Positions 11,174 to 21,602 of a stretch of 64,000 nucleotides of DNA are shown piece by piece. Source of the DNA: Sideroxydans sp. CL21 (GTDB lineage Bacteria > Pseudomonadota > Gammaproteobacteria > Burkholderiales > Gallionellaceae); the NCBI RefSeq assembly GCF_902459525.1, contig NZ_LR699166.1, positions 3,360,501 to 3,424,500 on the forward strand, in the 5' to 3' direction. Numbering within the stretch: the stretch's first letter is position 1; each line of letters starts with the position of its first letter. The notes beneath the pieces were generated by a model. It was given only the letters and a program-made list of their open reading frames with translations. It was not told the origin of the DNA and ran no database searches. Both the position numbers and the translations under genes were made by a program.

Positions 11174-12333
11174 ATTGGAAGTCCCCGTGCCACTCGCCGG
11201 TTCTCGTAATCAATCCGCAGCAATACCGCGACCGCCACACAGTTCACCACCACACCGCTGCCACCGAAGCTCAGGAATGGCAGGGTCAAGCCCTTGGTCG
11301 GCAGCACGCCCATGTTCACGCCGATGTTGATCATCGCCTGCACACCCAGCCACACTGCTACGCCCTGCGCCACCAGCGCCGCAAACAGGCGTTCCGACAT
11401 CGCCGCCTGACGGCCGATCGTGAAGGCGCGCACGATGAGCCAGCCGAACAGCAGGATGACCGCGCTTACGCCGACCAAGCCCAGTTCTTCCGCAGTCACG
11501 GCGAGCAGGAAGTCGGTATGGGCTTCCGGCAGGTAAAATAATTTCTCCACGCTGCCGCCGAGACCGACGCCCAGCCATTCGCCGCGCCCGAACGCGATTA
11601 GTGCGTGGCTGAGCTGATAGCCCTTGCCGAACGGATCGGACCACGGATCCATGAAGCCGATGACGCGCTGCATGCGATAGGGTGACGAGAGGATCAGTGC
11701 CGCGAACGCGAGTGGCAGCAGCAGCACCAACCCGCCGAATATCTTGAGGTTGAAACCGCCCAGCCACAGCGTACCCATCGCGATCGCACAGATCACCACG
11801 AATGCACCCATGTCCGGCTCCAGCAGCAGCAACGCACCAACCAGTGCCATCACGCCGAACATCGGCAGGAAAGGTTGCAGCAGGTGATCCTTCACCGCGC
11901 CTTTGCGCACGGCGTAATCCGCCGCATACAGGACAGCGAATAGTTTCATCAGCTCCGACGGTTGCAGATTGACCACAACCAGCGACAGCCAGCGGCGGCT
12001 GCCGTTGACCGACTTGCCGACGCCGGGGATCAATACCAACAGCAGCAGCACCACGCCGACCAGGAACAGATACGGCGCATACTTCTGCCATATCTGCGTC
12101 GGGACCTGGAATGCGACCACGCCGGCCGCCACGCCGGCCAGAATGAAGATGGCATGACGCACCAGATAATATGTCGGCTGGTAATTGGTGTACTTGCCTG
12201 CTTCGGCGGTCGCGATCGACGCCGAGTAGACCATCACCAAACCGATGGCAAGCAATGCAGTGACGATCCAGGTCAACACGTTGTCGTATTCCGCCACATT
12301 GCGACGGGGAGCGTTCAGTGTTGTGTCGAACAT
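11170..12333 (-). CDS. ftsW: Division-specific peptidoglycan glycosyltransferase FtsW (SEDS)
   Basis: Polytopic SEDS protein polymerising septal glycan with FtsI. 387 residues with about ten membrane helices. SEDS landmarks include [20 protein letters not shown], the [20 protein letters not shown] loop and the C-terminal [19 protein letters not shown]. The start region overlaps the 3' end of murD by 19 bases. The ATG is preceded by a G-rich stretch (GGGGGCGGC). Confidence 0.97.
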   Translation of the reverse strand: MFDTTLNAPRRNVAEYDNVLTWIVTALLAIGLVMVYSASIATAEAGKYTNYQPTYYLVRHAIFILAGVAAGVVAFQVPTQIWQKYAPYLFLVGVVLLLLVLIPGVGKSVNGSRRWLSLVVVNLQPSELMKLFAVLYAADYAVRKGAVKDHLLQPFLPMFGVMALVGALLLLEPDMGAFVVICAIAMGTLWLGGFNLKIFGGLVLLLPLAFAALILSSPYRMQRVIGFMDPWSDPFGKGYQLSHALIAFGRGEWLGVGLGGSVEKLFYLPEAHTDFLLAVTAEELGLVGVSAVILLFGWLIVRAFTIGRQAAMSERLFAALVAQGVAVWLGVQAMINIGVNMGVLPTKGLTLPFLSFGGSGVVVNCVAVAVLLRIDYENRRVARGLPI

Positions 12334-13706
12334 GCCGCCCCCGTTTCCAGTTTCTTCACTGCCGCGATGAATACTTCGGCGCGATGCAGGTAACTCCTGT
12401 ACATATCAAAGCTGGCGCAGGCCGGTGACATCAATACTGCATCGCCGGGCAGTGCATTCGCTGTTGCGAGGCGAACTGCTTCATCCATGTCGCGTGCTTT
12501 CAGTACCGGCTTGCCGCAACCTTGCAGCGCCCGCTCGATCAGCAACGCGTCGCGCCCGATCAACACCGCGGCACGCGCATGCTTTGTCACGGCATCTTTC
12601 AGCGGTGTGAAATCCTGCCCTTTGCCGTCACCGCCGAGAATGACTACCGCCGGTTTGCCCAGACCTTTCAGTGCCGCTTCGGTCGCGCCTACATTCGTCC
12701 CTTTGGAATCGTCGTAATAAGTGACGCCAGCGACTTCCGCGACTTTCTCCACACGGTGCGGCAAACCCTTGAAGGCGCGCAACGCTGCGCACAACGGTTC
12801 AAGCGGCAAATCGAGCGCACGGCACAACGCCAGAGCCGCCAATGCATTCGCGACATTGTGCAATCCGCTGACCTGCAACTCGTCGGCGCGCAGGATCTTT
12901 TGCGCACCCTGCATCAACCAGACCGTTGTACCTTCACGATTGATGCCCCAGTCATCTGCACCCAGTGGCGGATTCAGCCCAAAACTGAGTTGCACACGTT
13001 CTTCAACCAGCATCGCCGCACTGCGGGCGTCTTCGCGATTCACGATCTGAGTGCCGTTACCGCGGAAGATGCGCGCCTTGGCCGCCGCATAACTATCCAT
13101 CCCATCGTAGCGATCGAGGTGATCTTCGGTGACGTTAAGCACCACGGCGGCATCCGCGTTCAGCGTGTAAGTCGTTTCAAGCTGAAAACTGGAAAGCTCA
13201 AGCACCCATATCGCCGGTTGTTTTCCGCCACGTTCACGCAACGAATCCAGTACGGCGGGCGAGATGTTGCCTGCAACCTGCGCATCCAGACCTGCTGCCG
13301 CACACATTGCTCCGACCATACTGGTGACGGTTGTCTTGCCGTTTGCACCCGTGATTGCAATGACTTTGGGCTTCGGTTTCGTTACATTGATTTGCTGTGC
13401 CAGCAATTCGATATCGCCTTCGACCGGAATGCCGCGCGCAATGGCGCGCTGCACGAACGGCTCGGCCAGCGGCACACCGGGACTGATGGCGATTCGGTCT
13501 ATGCCCTGCAACAACTCGTCGCTGAACGGACCGCACTGCACATCGGCATGCGGCAACTCGCTGCGCAATATCGCGACGCCGGGCGGGGTATTGCGGCTGT
13601 CAGCCACACGCAAGCGCGCACCCTGCCCGCTCAGATAGCGCGCGAGCGAGAGCCCGGTTTCACCGAGACCGAGCACCAGCACTGATTGTCCGCGCAGTTG
13701 ATTCAT
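12315..13706 (-). CDS. murD: UDP-N-acetylmuramoylalanine--D-glutamate ligase
   Basis: Mur ligase adding D-Glu. 463 residues. N-terminal [19 protein letters not shown]-loop [38 protein letters not shown], the metal/substrate segment [15 protein letters not shown] and the C-terminal [15 protein letters not shown] are visible. The gene starts 3 bases after the mraY stop and its last codons overlap the start of ftsW. Complete. Confidence 0.97.
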   Translation of the reverse strand: MNQLRGQSVLVLGLGETGLSLARYLSGQGARLRVADSRNTPPGVAILRSELPHADVQCGPFSDELLQGIDRIAISPGVPLAEPFVQRAIARGIPVEGDIELLAQQINVTKPKPKVIAITGANGKTTVTSMVGAMCAAAGLDAQVAGNISPAVLDSLRERGGKQPAIWVLELSSFQLETTYTLNADAAVVLNVTEDHLDRYDGMDSYAAAKARIFRGNGTQIVNREDARSAAMLVEERVQLSFGLNPPLGADDWGINREGTTVWLMQGAQKILRADELQVSGLHNVANALAALALCRALDLPLEPLCAALRAFKGLPHRVEKVAEVAGVTYYDDSKGTNVGATEAALKGLGKPAVVILGGDGKGQDFTPLKDAVTKHARAAVLIGRDALLIERALQGCGKPVLKARDMDEAVRLATANALPGDAVLMSPACASFDMYRSYLHRAEVFIAAVKKLETGAACSTQH

Positions 13707-13709
13707 TCT

Positions 13710-14813
13710 TTATCTGAGTTTTAACGTAGCCAAACCGATGAGCACCAGCAGCATTGTGATGATCCAGAACCGGACAACAACCTGCGTCTCTTTCCAACCC
13801 TTTTGCTCGAAATGATGGTGCAACGGAGCCATCAGCAGGATGCGCTTGCCGGTTCCGTATTTCTTTTTCGTGTATTTGAAGTAAGACACCTGCAGCATCA
13901 CCGACACTGCTTCCACCACGAACACGCCGCCCATGATGAACAGCACCAGTTCCTGGCGGATGATGATCGCCACCGCGCCCAGTGCCGCACCCAGTGCCAG
14001 CGCACCCACATCGCCCATGAATACTTCGGCGGGGTAGGCGTTGAACCACAGAAAGGCCAGTCCGGCGCCGGAGATCGCCGCGCAGAAGACGGCCAGCTCA
14101 CCGGCGCCCGGAATCGAGGGCTCCCCCAGATATTTCGAGAATTCGGCATGGCCGGCAACGTAGGCAAAAATCGCAAGCGCTGCAGATACCATGACTGTGG
14201 GCATGATGGCCAGACCGTCCAGGCCATCCGTCAGATTCACTGCATTGCTGCTGCCGACGATAACCAGATAGACCAGCACGATGAAACCCACCATACCCAG
14301 CGGCAATACCAGATGCTTGAAGAAAGGCACAATGAGTTCGGTATGTGCGGGCAATGTCGCATGCGACCACAGGAAGACTCCGACCGACAGCGCGATGAGC
14401 GATTGCCAGAACATCTTGGCCCGTGCCGACAGGCCGTCCGGATTGCGGTGTACCACTTTGCGATAGTCATCCACCCAGCCGATGGCTCCGACGCCCAGTG
14501 TAGTGAGCAGCACGACCCAGACATACGCATTGTGCAGATCGCCCCACAGCAATGTGGTGATCGCGACCGAAGCCAGGATAAGCGCACCGCCCATGGTCGG
14601 CGTGCCGGCTTTAACCAGATGCGTTTGCGGTCCATCCGTGCGCACGGATTGGCCGATCTTCAGTGCAGTCAGCTTGCGGATCATCCACGGCCCGAGCATG
14701 AACGAGATAAACAGTGCCGTCATCGCCGCCATCACCGCTCGCAGCGTAATGTAGTTGAATACGCTGAACGTGCGCACATCCTGTGCCAGCCATTGCGCTA
14801 ATGCGAGCAGCAT
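13710..14813 (-). CDS. mraY: Phospho-MurNAc-pentapeptide transferase (lipid I synthase)
   Basis: Integral membrane enzyme linking the MurNAc-pentapeptide to undecaprenyl phosphate. 367 residues, about ten helices. Family motifs are clear: [19 protein letters not shown], the catalytic [16 protein letters not shown] and the C-terminal [20 protein letters not shown]. The start ATG is preceded by AAAAGGAGGAACC, one of the strongest ribosome sites in the cluster, and lies within the last codons of murF (16-base overlap). Confidence 0.97.
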   Translation of the reverse strand: MLLALAQWLAQDVRTFSVFNYITLRAVMAAMTALFISFMLGPWMIRKLTALKIGQSVRTDGPQTHLVKAGTPTMGGALILASVAITTLLWGDLHNAYVWVVLLTTLGVGAIGWVDDYRKVVHRNPDGLSARAKMFWQSLIALSVGVFLWSHATLPAHTELIVPFFKHLVLPLGMVGFIVLVYLVIVGSSNAVNLTDGLDGLAIMPTVMVSAALAIFAYVAGHAEFSKYLGEPSIPGAGELAVFCAAISGAGLAFLWFNAYPAEVFMGDVGALALGAALGAVAIIIRQELVLFIMGGVFVVEAVSVMLQVSYFKYTKKKYGTGKRILLMAPLHHHFEQKGWKETQVVVRFWIITMLLVLIGLATLKLR

Positions 14814-16192
14814 GGTTCCTCCTTTTGCAGCGCAAGGTGTTGCACTACCCTTTCCATCTTCATAAAGCGCGAGCCTTTCACCAGTACGGTGGTTTGATTA
14901 TCCAATTCCTTGTCCAGAGCAACATGCAGCGCATCGATTCCGGCGAAATGCCGTGCACCCGTGCCGAATTCGCGCACCGCCTCCTCGCTCAGTTCGCCCA
15001 GCGCAAATAGCTGCTGGATGCCGAGTTCGCGGGCAGCGATGCCGATCTCCCGGTGGAACTGGGCCGCGTTTTCTCCCAGTTCACCCATGTCGCCCAGCAC
15101 CAGAATGCGCTTACCCGACACATGAGCCAGTACTTCGATCGCGGCATGTACGGAGGCAGGATTGGCGTTGTAGGTATCGTCGATCAGCATCGCGCCTTGC
15201 AAGGCCTGCTTGCGTTGCAATCGGCCGGCCACTCCGCCGAATTTCTCCAGAGCGTCGGCAATTTTTGTCAGGGGAACTTTCAGCGCCAATGCCGCCGTGG
15301 CCGCAGCCAAAGCATTGAGCGCGTTGTGCTCGCCCGGCACCTGCAATGCGACACGCAGTTCGCCCGCCGGAGTGTGTGCATGCAAGGTTCCGCCATAGCT
15401 GCCAGCCGCCCATTTGCCCTGCACCGCAGCCGGACGTTTCAGCGCAAAATCGAGCATGCTGTGTTTTCCGGCAAGACCGCGCCACAACGGTGCATAGATA
15501 TCGTCGGCATTCACCACTGCCGTACCGCCATCAGCCAGCCCCGCGAAGATTTCACCCTTGGCATGCGCCACACCTTCCACGGAACCCAGGCCTTGCAAAT
15601 GCGCGCCGGTTGCATTGTTGACCAGCGCCACATCCGGCCGGGCTATGCGCGTGAGGTAATCGATCTCTTTCGGATGGTTCATGCCCATCTCGATCACCGC
15701 GTAGCGGTGATTCGCCCGCAGTTTGAGCAGGGTGAGCGGCATGCCGATATCGTTGTTGAAATTGCCCTGGGTTGCCAACACACTTTCTTCGCTGCCTGCA
15801 TAGCCGCGCAAGATCGCCGCCAGCATTTCTTTTACCGTGGTCTTGCCGTTGCTACCGGTGATGGCAACGAGGGGGATATCGAACTGCTTCCGCCAGTGCG
15901 CGGCGAGCCGACCGAGAGCCAGGCGCGTGTCGTCCACTACCAGGATTGGGGATTGGGGATTGAGGATAGCGCGAATCTGCTCATAGCCCTGTACGCTAAC
16001 CATCGCTCCCACGGCACCGTTCTTCAGCGCATCGGCCACAAACTTGGCGCCGTCGAAATTCTCTCCCTTGAGCGCGATAAACAAATCGCCCTGAACAATC
16101 GTGCGGGTATCGGTGGATACGGCGGCGAAGCGCTCGTCCGCACCGATGTGCTGCGCATGTATTGCCTGGGCGGCTTGCGAGAGCAGCATCAT
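14798..16192 (-). CDS. murF: UDP-MurNAc-tripeptide--D-alanyl-D-alanine ligase
   Basis: Mur ligase adding the D-Ala-D-Ala dipeptide. I start at the ATG at 16190-16192 ([17 protein letters not shown]), which overlaps the murE stop as ATGA; this gives 464 residues. The longer upstream frame is an out-of-frame shadow of murE. N-terminal substrate domain, P-loop [50 protein letters not shown] and the C-terminal [18 protein letters not shown] are present. Residues about 74-83 (ILNPQSPI) are encoded by tandem 7-bp repeats at 15943-15970, apparently a small in-frame insertion. Confidence 0.96.
   Translation of the reverse strand: MMLLSQAAQAIHAQHIGADERFAAVSTDTRTIVQGDLFIALKGENFDGAKFVADALKNGAVGAMVSVQGYEQIRAILNPQSPILVVDDTRLALGRLAAHWRKQFDIPLVAITGSNGKTTVKEMLAAILRGYAGSEESVLATQGNFNNDIGMPLTLLKLRANHRYAVIEMGMNHPKEIDYLTRIARPDVALVNNATGAHLQGLGSVEGVAHAKGEIFAGLADGGTAVVNADDIYAPLWRGLAGKHSMLDFALKRPAAVQGKWAAGSYGGTLHAHTPAGELRVALQVPGEHNALNALAAATAALALKVPLTKIADALEKFGGVAGRLQRKQALQGAMLIDDTYNANPASVHAAIEVLAHVSGKRILVLGDMGELGENAAQFHREIGIAARELGIQQLFALGELSEEAVREFGTGARHFAGIDALHVALDKELDNQTTVLVKGSRFMKMERVVQHLALQKEEPCCSH
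15943..15970. repeat. Tandem heptad repeat inside murF
   Basis: Four 7-bp units on the plus strand, GGATTGG, GGATTGG, GGATTGA, GGATAGC. On the coding strand they read as CCAATCC-type repeats. Same consensus as the elements at 3456-3540 and 7975-8056; only one arm is evident here. Confidence 0.75.
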
Positions 16193-17712
16193 ATCCAGCG
16201 CTCCTCTGGCGTCCACATGCTCAGCACACGATGCGCAATTTCGCTGTCGGAAAACGGCTGGCGCTCTCCTTTGATCTCCTGGTAGTCCTCGTGTCCCTTG
16301 CCGGCAAGCAGTACGGTATCGTTGGCCTGCGCTTTGTTGATGGCATACGTGATCGCCTTGGCACGGTCTTCGATCACCTGAAAATCTCCCTGCATGCCCG
16401 TGATGATGGCATTGATGATCTCGCGCGGCTCTTCGCTGCGCGGGTTGTCGTTGGTGATGATGCGGACATCGGAGAATTTCGATGCCACCGTTCCCATCAT
16501 CGGACGTTTTCCGCGGTCGCGGTCGCCGCCGCAACCGAATACACAGATGAGCTTGCCGCCCGAAGGTTCAGTCACCTCGCGCAAGGTATTCAATACTTTT
16601 TCCAGCGCGTCCGGAGTATGGGCATAGTCCACCACGACCGCAGGCGTGTCTTTGCCGCCCAGGGTCTGCATGCGGCCCGCCACTGCTTTTTGCAGCCCGA
16701 GTTCGCGCACCGCATCATTGATATCGATTTCGCTGACCAGCAACACCGCCAGCGCACCCAGCAAATTGGATGCATTAAAACGCCCGATCAGCTTGCTTTG
16801 CATTGCTGCAGTTCCCCAACTGGTGTGCAATTGCAAAATAAGTCCCTGCGCATCCATCTGCGCGAGCGTGCCGTATACCATGCGGATTCCCAGACGTTCC
16901 GCAAGTTCCAGTGAATCCCTGTTCAGCCCGTAGCCAATCACTTCCACGGACTTATCCTTGAGCTGCTCGGCCAAATCGGCACCGAACGGATCATCCAGAT
17001 TGAGCACGGCATGCTTGAGTTTTTCCCAATCGAACAGGCGGCGTTTCGCGGCGGCGTAACTTTGCATATCGCCGTGGAAATCCAGATGATCGCGTGTCAG
17101 GTTGGTGAGCAACGCGACATCGAAGTTCACACCGTTCACCCGCCCCTGCGTCAGCGCATGCGAGGACACCTCCATTGTGACCGTCTGCGCACCCTCGCGC
17201 TCATACTCCGCCAATAAGCCATGCACGATCAGCGCGTCAGGTGTGGTGTTCACGGTTGCCTGCAATGTTCCGGGGAATCCGTTACCCACTGTGCCCAGCA
17301 CTGCACCCTTGCGACCGAGGGCCGTATATGTTCTGGCCAGCCAGTGACTGATAGACGTCTTGCCGTTGGTGCCGGTGACACCCACCATCCACAACTTCCG
17401 CGACGGATGCCCATAAACCCGGTCAGCGATCAGGCCCGCCTGATGGCGCAGGTCGTGCACTGCCAGATTGGGCACATGCCATTCGTTGTCCCATTTGAAT
17501 TCTTGCGCTTCCCAGATCACCGCGTTCGCGCCCCGCTCAATGGCTTGCGCGATGAAATTGCGCCCATCCGCCTGCATGCCGCGATAAGCGACAAAGGTAT
17601 CGCCACGTTGTACGGAACGGCTGTCGGAGGTTAGTCGCGTGATGCTTATCCCGAGCGCATCCAGATCGTCGATGCGGAAACCTGTCTTGGGTATGGTCAA
17701 AGCAGCACTCAT
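16189..17712 (-). CDS. murE: UDP-MurNAc-L-Ala-D-Glu--2,6-diaminopimelate ligase
   Basis: Mur ligase adding the third stem residue. 507 residues. P-loop VTGTNGKTSISHWLA, TMEVSSHALTQGRVNGV, NLTRDHLDFHGDMQSYAAAK, VDYAHTPDALEKVLNTL and the C-terminal ITNDNPRSEEP are visible. The DNPR motif marks the meso-diaminopimelate-specific enzyme rather than the lysine type. The ATG at 17712 overlaps the ftsI stop (ATGA), with CCGGAGGAAGT upstream. Confidence 0.97.
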   Translation of the reverse strand: MSAALTIPKTGFRIDDLDALGISITRLTSDSRSVQRGDTFVAYRGMQADGRNFIAQAIERGANAVIWEAQEFKWDNEWHVPNLAVHDLRHQAGLIADRVYGHPSRKLWMVGVTGTNGKTSISHWLARTYTALGRKGAVLGTVGNGFPGTLQATVNTTPDALIVHGLLAEYEREGAQTVTMEVSSHALTQGRVNGVNFDVALLTNLTRDHLDFHGDMQSYAAAKRRLFDWEKLKHAVLNLDDPFGADLAEQLKDKSVEVIGYGLNRDSLELAERLGIRMVYGTLAQMDAQGLILQLHTSWGTAAMQSKLIGRFNASNLLGALAVLLVSEIDINDAVRELGLQKAVAGRMQTLGGKDTPAVVVDYAHTPDALEKVLNTLREVTEPSGGKLICVFGCGGDRDRGKRPMMGTVASKFSDVRIITNDNPRSEEPREIINAIITGMQGDFQVIEDRAKAITYAINKAQANDTVLLAGKGHEDYQEIKGERQPFSDSEIAHRVLSMWTPEERWI

Positions 17713-19445
17713 ACTTCCTCCGGGACCAGGTCTGCAGGAGTCGGCTTCATCACGTTATCCAAAGGCGCGTCGTTCGGCACACCGAGCATGCGCAAAGCTG
17801 CTCCCATTACATTGCTGAATACCGGTGCAGCTACCTGACCTCCGTAGTAATCTTTGCCGCCGGGCTCATTGACCATCACCGCAACAATCAAGCGCGGAGC
17901 GGATGCCGGTGCCAGGCCAACGAACGAAGCCACGTACCGGTCGACATACTTTCCATTCTCAAGCTTGTGCGCCGTGCCTGTCTTGCCAGCTACACGATAG
18001 CCGGTAATCTGCGCCAGAGGAGCAGTTCCGCCGGGCTTGACCACCATCTCCAGCATGTCACGCACTTCTTGCGCCGTTACATCGGAAAATACTTTGACGC
18101 CGACATTTGGTGTTTCTTGTTTGAGCAGGGTGATCGATTTCAATTCGCCGCTGTTGGCGAACACCGTATATGCGCGTGCCAACTGCAAAAGATTCACCGA
18201 GATGCCGTTTCCGTACGACATGGTTGCCTGCTCGATGGGTCGCCAGGTTTTGTAATCCCGCAACTTGCCCTCGGCCTCGCCGGGAAATTCACTCCCGGTC
18301 TGCGATCCGAAGCCGCTCTCGCTAAATCCGTGCCACAAGGTTTCCGGCGGCAGACTTAGCGCAATCTTGGCAGTGCCGACATTGCTGGATTTCTGGATTA
18401 CTTGAGCCACTGTGAGCGAAGCCGCGGGATGAGTATCGTGAATCGTGCGCCCGTTTACTGTTAATACTCCGCCCGCAGTATTGATGACTGTCCCCGGTTT
18501 GATCTTTCCCGCATCCAGGGCCGTTGCAATAGTGAACGGCTTCATGGTGGAACCCGGCTCGTACTCATCGGTGACCGCATGGTTGCGGAGGACCGATATA
18601 TTCGGCTTTTCACGATTGTTGGGATTGTATGAAGGCCAGTTTGCGAGCGCCAACACCTCGCCAGTCCTGGCATCCAGAACAACGATAGAACCGCTCCTGG
18701 CTTTGCTTTTTTCAACTGCCTGTTTGATCTCGCGGTAAGCCAGTGACTGTATCTTGCTGTCGATACTCAGGGTGACATCGCCGCCAGCCTTGGGTGCCCG
18801 CAAACTTGCCACGTCTTCCACGATGTAACCCCGCCGGTCTTTGATGACTTGCTGGCTGCCCGCTTTGCCGCCCAGGCGTCCCTGCAGTGCAAGTTCGATA
18901 CCTTCCTGCCCGTTGTCATCCACATCGGTAAAGCCGATAAGATGCGACGTGACATCGCCTCCCGGATAGTATCGGCGGTATTCGCGCTGCAGCGAAATTC
19001 CCGGTATCTCCAGTTTGACCACCTTTGCCGCCTGCTCCGGCGGCAATTGGCGTTTGAGATAGACGAACTCGCGCGATGTGTCGGCGAGCTTGCTTTTCAC
19101 CTCCTGAGGCGAAATGCCGACGATCTGCGCAAGTTGGGCTATCTGAGCCGGGGATACTTCCACATCACCCGGGCTCGCCCAAACTGACTCCACCGGCGTA
19201 CTCACTGCGAGTGGCTCGCCGTTACGATCCGTGATCATGCCCCGATGTGCGTGGATTTCCACAACGCGCCCATAGCGCGCATCGCCTTTTTGTTGCAAAA
19301 ATCCGTTATGGATTCCTTGCAAGTAGACCGCCCGAACCAGCAGGGATGCCAGGCCAGCCAACAGCAGCACAAACAGAACCCGCGAGCGCCATGCGGGCAA
19401 TGCGATCTGTCCGGAAGTCTGTATGGTTGTGGTGGCGTAGTTCAT
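17709..19445 (-). CDS. ftsI: Septal peptidoglycan transpeptidase FtsI (PBP3)
   Basis: Class B penicillin-binding protein cross-linking septal murein, partner of FtsW. 578 residues. One membrane helix (about 21-41), a dimerisation/pedestal domain and a transpeptidase domain with the three active-site motifs: S299-T-M-K302, SSN at 353-355 and KTGT at 488-491. The HRGMITDRNGEPLAVSTP signature sits at 67-84. The ATG overlaps the ftsL stop (ATGA). Confidence 0.97.
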   Translation of the reverse strand: MNYATTTIQTSGQIALPAWRSRVLFVLLLAGLASLLVRAVYLQGIHNGFLQQKGDARYGRVVEIHAHRGMITDRNGEPLAVSTPVESVWASPGDVEVSPAQIAQLAQIVGISPQEVKSKLADTSREFVYLKRQLPPEQAAKVVKLEIPGISLQREYRRYYPGGDVTSHLIGFTDVDDNGQEGIELALQGRLGGKAGSQQVIKDRRGYIVEDVASLRAPKAGGDVTLSIDSKIQSLAYREIKQAVEKSKARSGSIVVLDARTGEVLALANWPSYNPNNREKPNISVLRNHAVTDEYEPGSTMKPFTIATALDAGKIKPGTVINTAGGVLTVNGRTIHDTHPAASLTVAQVIQKSSNVGTAKIALSLPPETLWHGFSESGFGSQTGSEFPGEAEGKLRDYKTWRPIEQATMSYGNGISVNLLQLARAYTVFANSGELKSITLLKQETPNVGVKVFSDVTAQEVRDMLEMVVKPGGTAPLAQITGYRVAGKTGTAHKLENGKYVDRYVASFVGLAPASAPRLIVAVMVNEPGGKDYYGGQVAAPVFSNVMGAALRMLGVPNDAPLDNVMKPTPADLVPEEV

Positions 19446-19726
19446 GGTTGGGTTACCACGCCGGTATCGGAACGAATATAACGAATCTGTCTGGACTGCG
19501 GTATTTGCATCTGCAATTGGCTTCCGGCGAGTTTTTCCACGCGCGCAGGCATCGCCAACGTGCCTTGCTCAAGCTGCAACTGCCCCCACTCCACGTCCAT
19601 CTGCTGCGCCCTGTCCTTTTCCTGCTGCAATTCAACAAACAATTTGCGTGCCTTGTGTTGCGAGGTCACTACTCCTAACGCGCACGCTATGACAAGACAA
19701 AGCAGCAAGACGTTCAGCCTAGCCAC
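19442..19726 (-). CDS. ftsL: Cell division protein FtsL
   Basis: Small bitopic protein that joins FtsB and FtsQ in the divisome. I choose the GTG at 19724-19726 (VARLNVLLLCLVIACALGVV), 94 residues, because GGAGG lies about 8 bases upstream. The open frame extends 11 codons further to another GTG with no comparable site. Layout is typical: a membrane helix (residues 4-21), then a coiled coil (KARKLFVELQQEKDRAQQMD) and a short C-terminal tail. Conservation is low in this family, so position carries much of the call. Confidence 0.9.
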   Translation of the reverse strand: MARLNVLLLCLVIACALGVVTSQHKARKLFVELQQEKDRAQQMDVEWGQLQLEQGTLAMPARVEKLAGSQLQMQIPQSRQIRYIRSDTGVVTQP

Positions 19727-19780
19727 CCGCGGCCTCCAACAACAATGGCGATGAATCACTCCTGAGAATTGGACTTACCA

Positions 19781-19825
19781 TTAGTCCTTCCCCCACCCGA
19801 ACCCTCCCCCGGAGGGAGAGGGGCC
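19781..19825. repeat. GC-rich palindromic element between rsmH and ftsL
   Basis: The sequence around CCCTCCCCC GGAGGGAGAGGG can fold into a strong hairpin. It sits in the 123-bp gap between rsmH (stop 19850) and ftsL (start 19726), where dcw clusters usually have an overlap or a few bases. Looks like an inserted REP-type sequence. Confidence 0.6.
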
Positions 19826-19849
19826 AACCGTTACGCTTCGCGTGCCTCA

Positions 19850-20776
19850 TCACAACCGCTCCGCTACTCTTAACACCGCACTGCGCGCGCGCGGATTTGC
19901 AGCCACTTCCATTTCCGATGCATAGACCGGTTTACCCACCACACGCACTTTACCTTGTGGCACATCGGCGGCACGGATCGGCACCCCCTTCGGCAGCTTG
20001 TCGCCCTGCGCCATTTCACGCATGAAGTGCTTGACCATGCGGTCCTCCAACGAATGAAAGCTGATCACCGCCATGCGTCCGCTGGCTTTCAGGTGATCCA
20101 CACACTGCGGCAACACGCTCTCGAGTTCTTCGAGCTCGCGGTTGATATAAATCCGTATAGCCTGAAAGGTACGAGTCGCCGGATTTTTGCCGGGTTCGCG
20201 CGTATGTACACACTTCGCGACAATGTCGCTGAGCTGTTTCGTGGTGAGGATCGCGTGTTCCTGGCGCGCAGCAACAATCGCCCTTGCAATCTGCCTAGCA
20301 AACCGTTCTTCGCCGTAATCAAATATCACCTCCGTCAGTTCGCCCTCATCCGCCGTCGCCAGCCATTCCGCCGCCGTCTGCCCCCTGCTTGTATCCATGC
20401 GCATGTCCAGCGGCGCATCGAACCGAAAACTGAATCCGCGCTGTTCGTCGTCCAGTTGCGGCGACGACACTCCCAAATCGAGCAACACACCATCCACCCT
20501 GGCTATGCCGAGTCCGTTCAACACGGCACTCAGATTTTCAAACTCACTATGTTCCAACTGAAACCGCGCATCCTTGATCGTGCGTCCTGCCGCTACTGCC
20601 GCCGGGTCCTTGTCCAGCGCAATCAGCCTGCCGCGTTCACCCAGCTTTTCCAATATCAAACGGCTATGACCGCCGCGCCCAAACGTGCAATCCACATAAA
20701 CGCCATCAGCCTTCACCTGCAAGGCTTCGACTGCTTCATTCAACAGGACGGTCGCGTGGGCCATGTTCTGGCTCAC
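19850..20776 (-). CDS. rsmH: 16S rRNA (cytosine1402-N4)-methyltransferase
   Basis: SAM-dependent methyltransferase modifying C1402 in the ribosomal P site (formerly MraW). 308 residues. N-terminal [12 protein letters not shown], the SAM motif [59 protein letters not shown] and the C-terminal [15 protein letters not shown] are all present. The GTG at 20776 overlaps the mraZ stop (GTGA); an ATG four codons later ([12 protein letters not shown]) is an alternative start. Confidence 0.97.
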   Translation of the reverse strand: MSQNMAHATVLLNEAVEALQVKADGVYVDCTFGRGGHSRLILEKLGERGRLIALDKDPAAVAAGRTIKDARFQLEHSEFENLSAVLNGLGIARVDGVLLDLGVSSPQLDDEQRGFSFRFDAPLDMRMDTSRGQTAAEWLATADEGELTEVIFDYGEERFARQIARAIVAARQEHAILTTKQLSDIVAKCVHTREPGKNPATRTFQAIRIYINRELEELESVLPQCVDHLKASGRMAVISFHSLEDRMVKHFMREMAQGDKLPKGVPIRAADVPQGKVRVVGKPVYASEMEVAANPRARSAVLRVAERL

Positions 20777-21219
20777 AGCGTGAAACCCTCCAACTCCGGC
20801 GGCAAATTGTCTGCCGAGAATCCGGTCATCTTCTCGTTCTGCGCCTGCCAGCGCGCCTCATCCCACAACTCGAATTTATTGCCTTGCCCCACCAGCATCA
20901 CGTGTTTGTCCAGCACCGCATAAGTACGCAACGTGGGCGAAACCAGAACGCGACCCGCGGCATCCATCACCGTATCTTCGGCATGACCAACAAGGAAACG
21001 TTGTAGCGCGCGTATGCGCGGATCGAAAGCGGAGAGCTTCATCAGTTTTTCGCGGATGGGCTGCCACTCGGGTTGCGGATAGACCAACAGGCATCCGTCG
21101 GCATCGGCAGTCAGCACTAGCTGACCTGCACAATGCGCAAGCAGCATGTCGCGATACCGCGCCGGTATCGCGAGCCTGCCCTTGCTATCCAGATTAAGTT
21201 GCGTCGCTCCCTGAAACAT
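20773..21219 (-). CDS. mraZ: Transcriptional regulator MraZ
   Basis: AbrB-fold, ring-forming DNA-binding protein that represses its own dcw promoter in E. coli. 148 residues, two MraZ repeats: [20 protein letters not shown] near the N-terminus and the second repeat [20 protein letters not shown]. First gene of the cluster. Directly upstream lie four GTGG operator repeats and a sigma70 promoter, so autoregulation is expected. Confidence 0.97.
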   Translation of the reverse strand: MFQGATQLNLDSKGRLAIPARYRDMLLAHCAGQLVLTADADGCLLVYPQPEWQPIREKLMKLSAFDPRIRALQRFLVGHAEDTVMDAAGRVLVSPTLRTYAVLDKHVMLVGQGNKFELWDEARWQAQNEKMTGFSADNLPPELEGFTL

Positions 21220-21227
21220 CCCGATTC

Positions 21228-21262
21228 CCCACCTTTACCCACTTTTTACCACTTACAGCCAC
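21228..21262 (-). promoter_or_regulatory. MraZ operator: four GTGG repeats at 10-bp spacing
   Basis: Plus-strand CCAC cores at 21229, 21239, 21249 and 21259 (GTGG on the coding strand) recur every 10 bp exactly. This matches the known MraZ target of GTGGG-like repeats separated by short spacers. The distal repeat touches the -10 box of the promoter, and the array lies between the promoter and the mraZ start codon. Confidence 0.88.
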
Positions 21263-21289
21263 TATATTGAAAAACAATGGGGTGGTCAA
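21261..21289 (-). promoter_or_regulatory. sigma70 promoter of the dcw cluster (Pmra)
   Basis: On the minus strand: -35 TTGACC (21284-21289), 17-bp spacer, -10 TATAGT (21261-21266). Near-consensus with ideal spacing, 42 bp before the mraZ ATG, overlapping the outermost MraZ repeat. Confidence 0.85.
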
Positions 21290-21426
21290 GCCAGAAAATG
21301 GGATTTTTCTTTACGGGACAATGAGTTAGCGCACATAGTTAATGCAAAACAAATATGCTTAAAAAGCAATGGATTGCGCTAGTAAGCTAAAGTTGTTTGT
21401 AACGGAGTGCTGGAAATTTGGGCGAT

Positions 21427-21592
21427 TTGCCCTGTTTTCGAGCCTCAAATTTATCGAAGCCCAACTTGACCACAAAAGAGGTGAAGCCAGCCGGTAAGCC
21501 GGGTTCTGTCGTGGACAGTCATTCCTCCAAGCGTTTCGTTACCTGACGCTCAAGCAACCTACCCGCTGGTGACGCAACTTACGTCATGGAAG
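21427..21592 (-). pseudogene. Partial copy of the rnpB 3' end and its downstream flank
   Basis: Positions 21462-21566 match 26739-26843 (the 3' end of intact rnpB plus about 17 bp beyond it) with about three mismatches over 105 bases. Weaker similarity extends on both sides (21427-21462 and 21566-21590). It includes the conserved 3' pairing strand (CCGGCTTACCGGCTGGCTTC on the minus strand) but lacks the rest of the RNA, so it cannot be functional RNase P RNA. The stretch between it and the mra promoter (21290-21426) holds no feature I recognise. Confidence 0.85.
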
Positions 21593-21602
21593 TTGACGCA
21601 AA

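Noticed and set aside
16193-16534. Upstream extension of murF by 114 codons
   Set aside because: It overlaps murE out of frame and encodes Arg/His-rich sequence; the ATG in the ATGA overlap with murE gives the normal MurF N-terminus.
21427-21592. Second RNase P RNA gene
   Set aside because: Only the 3' third of the RNA is present; it lacks the 5' pairing strand and core, so it is a fragment.
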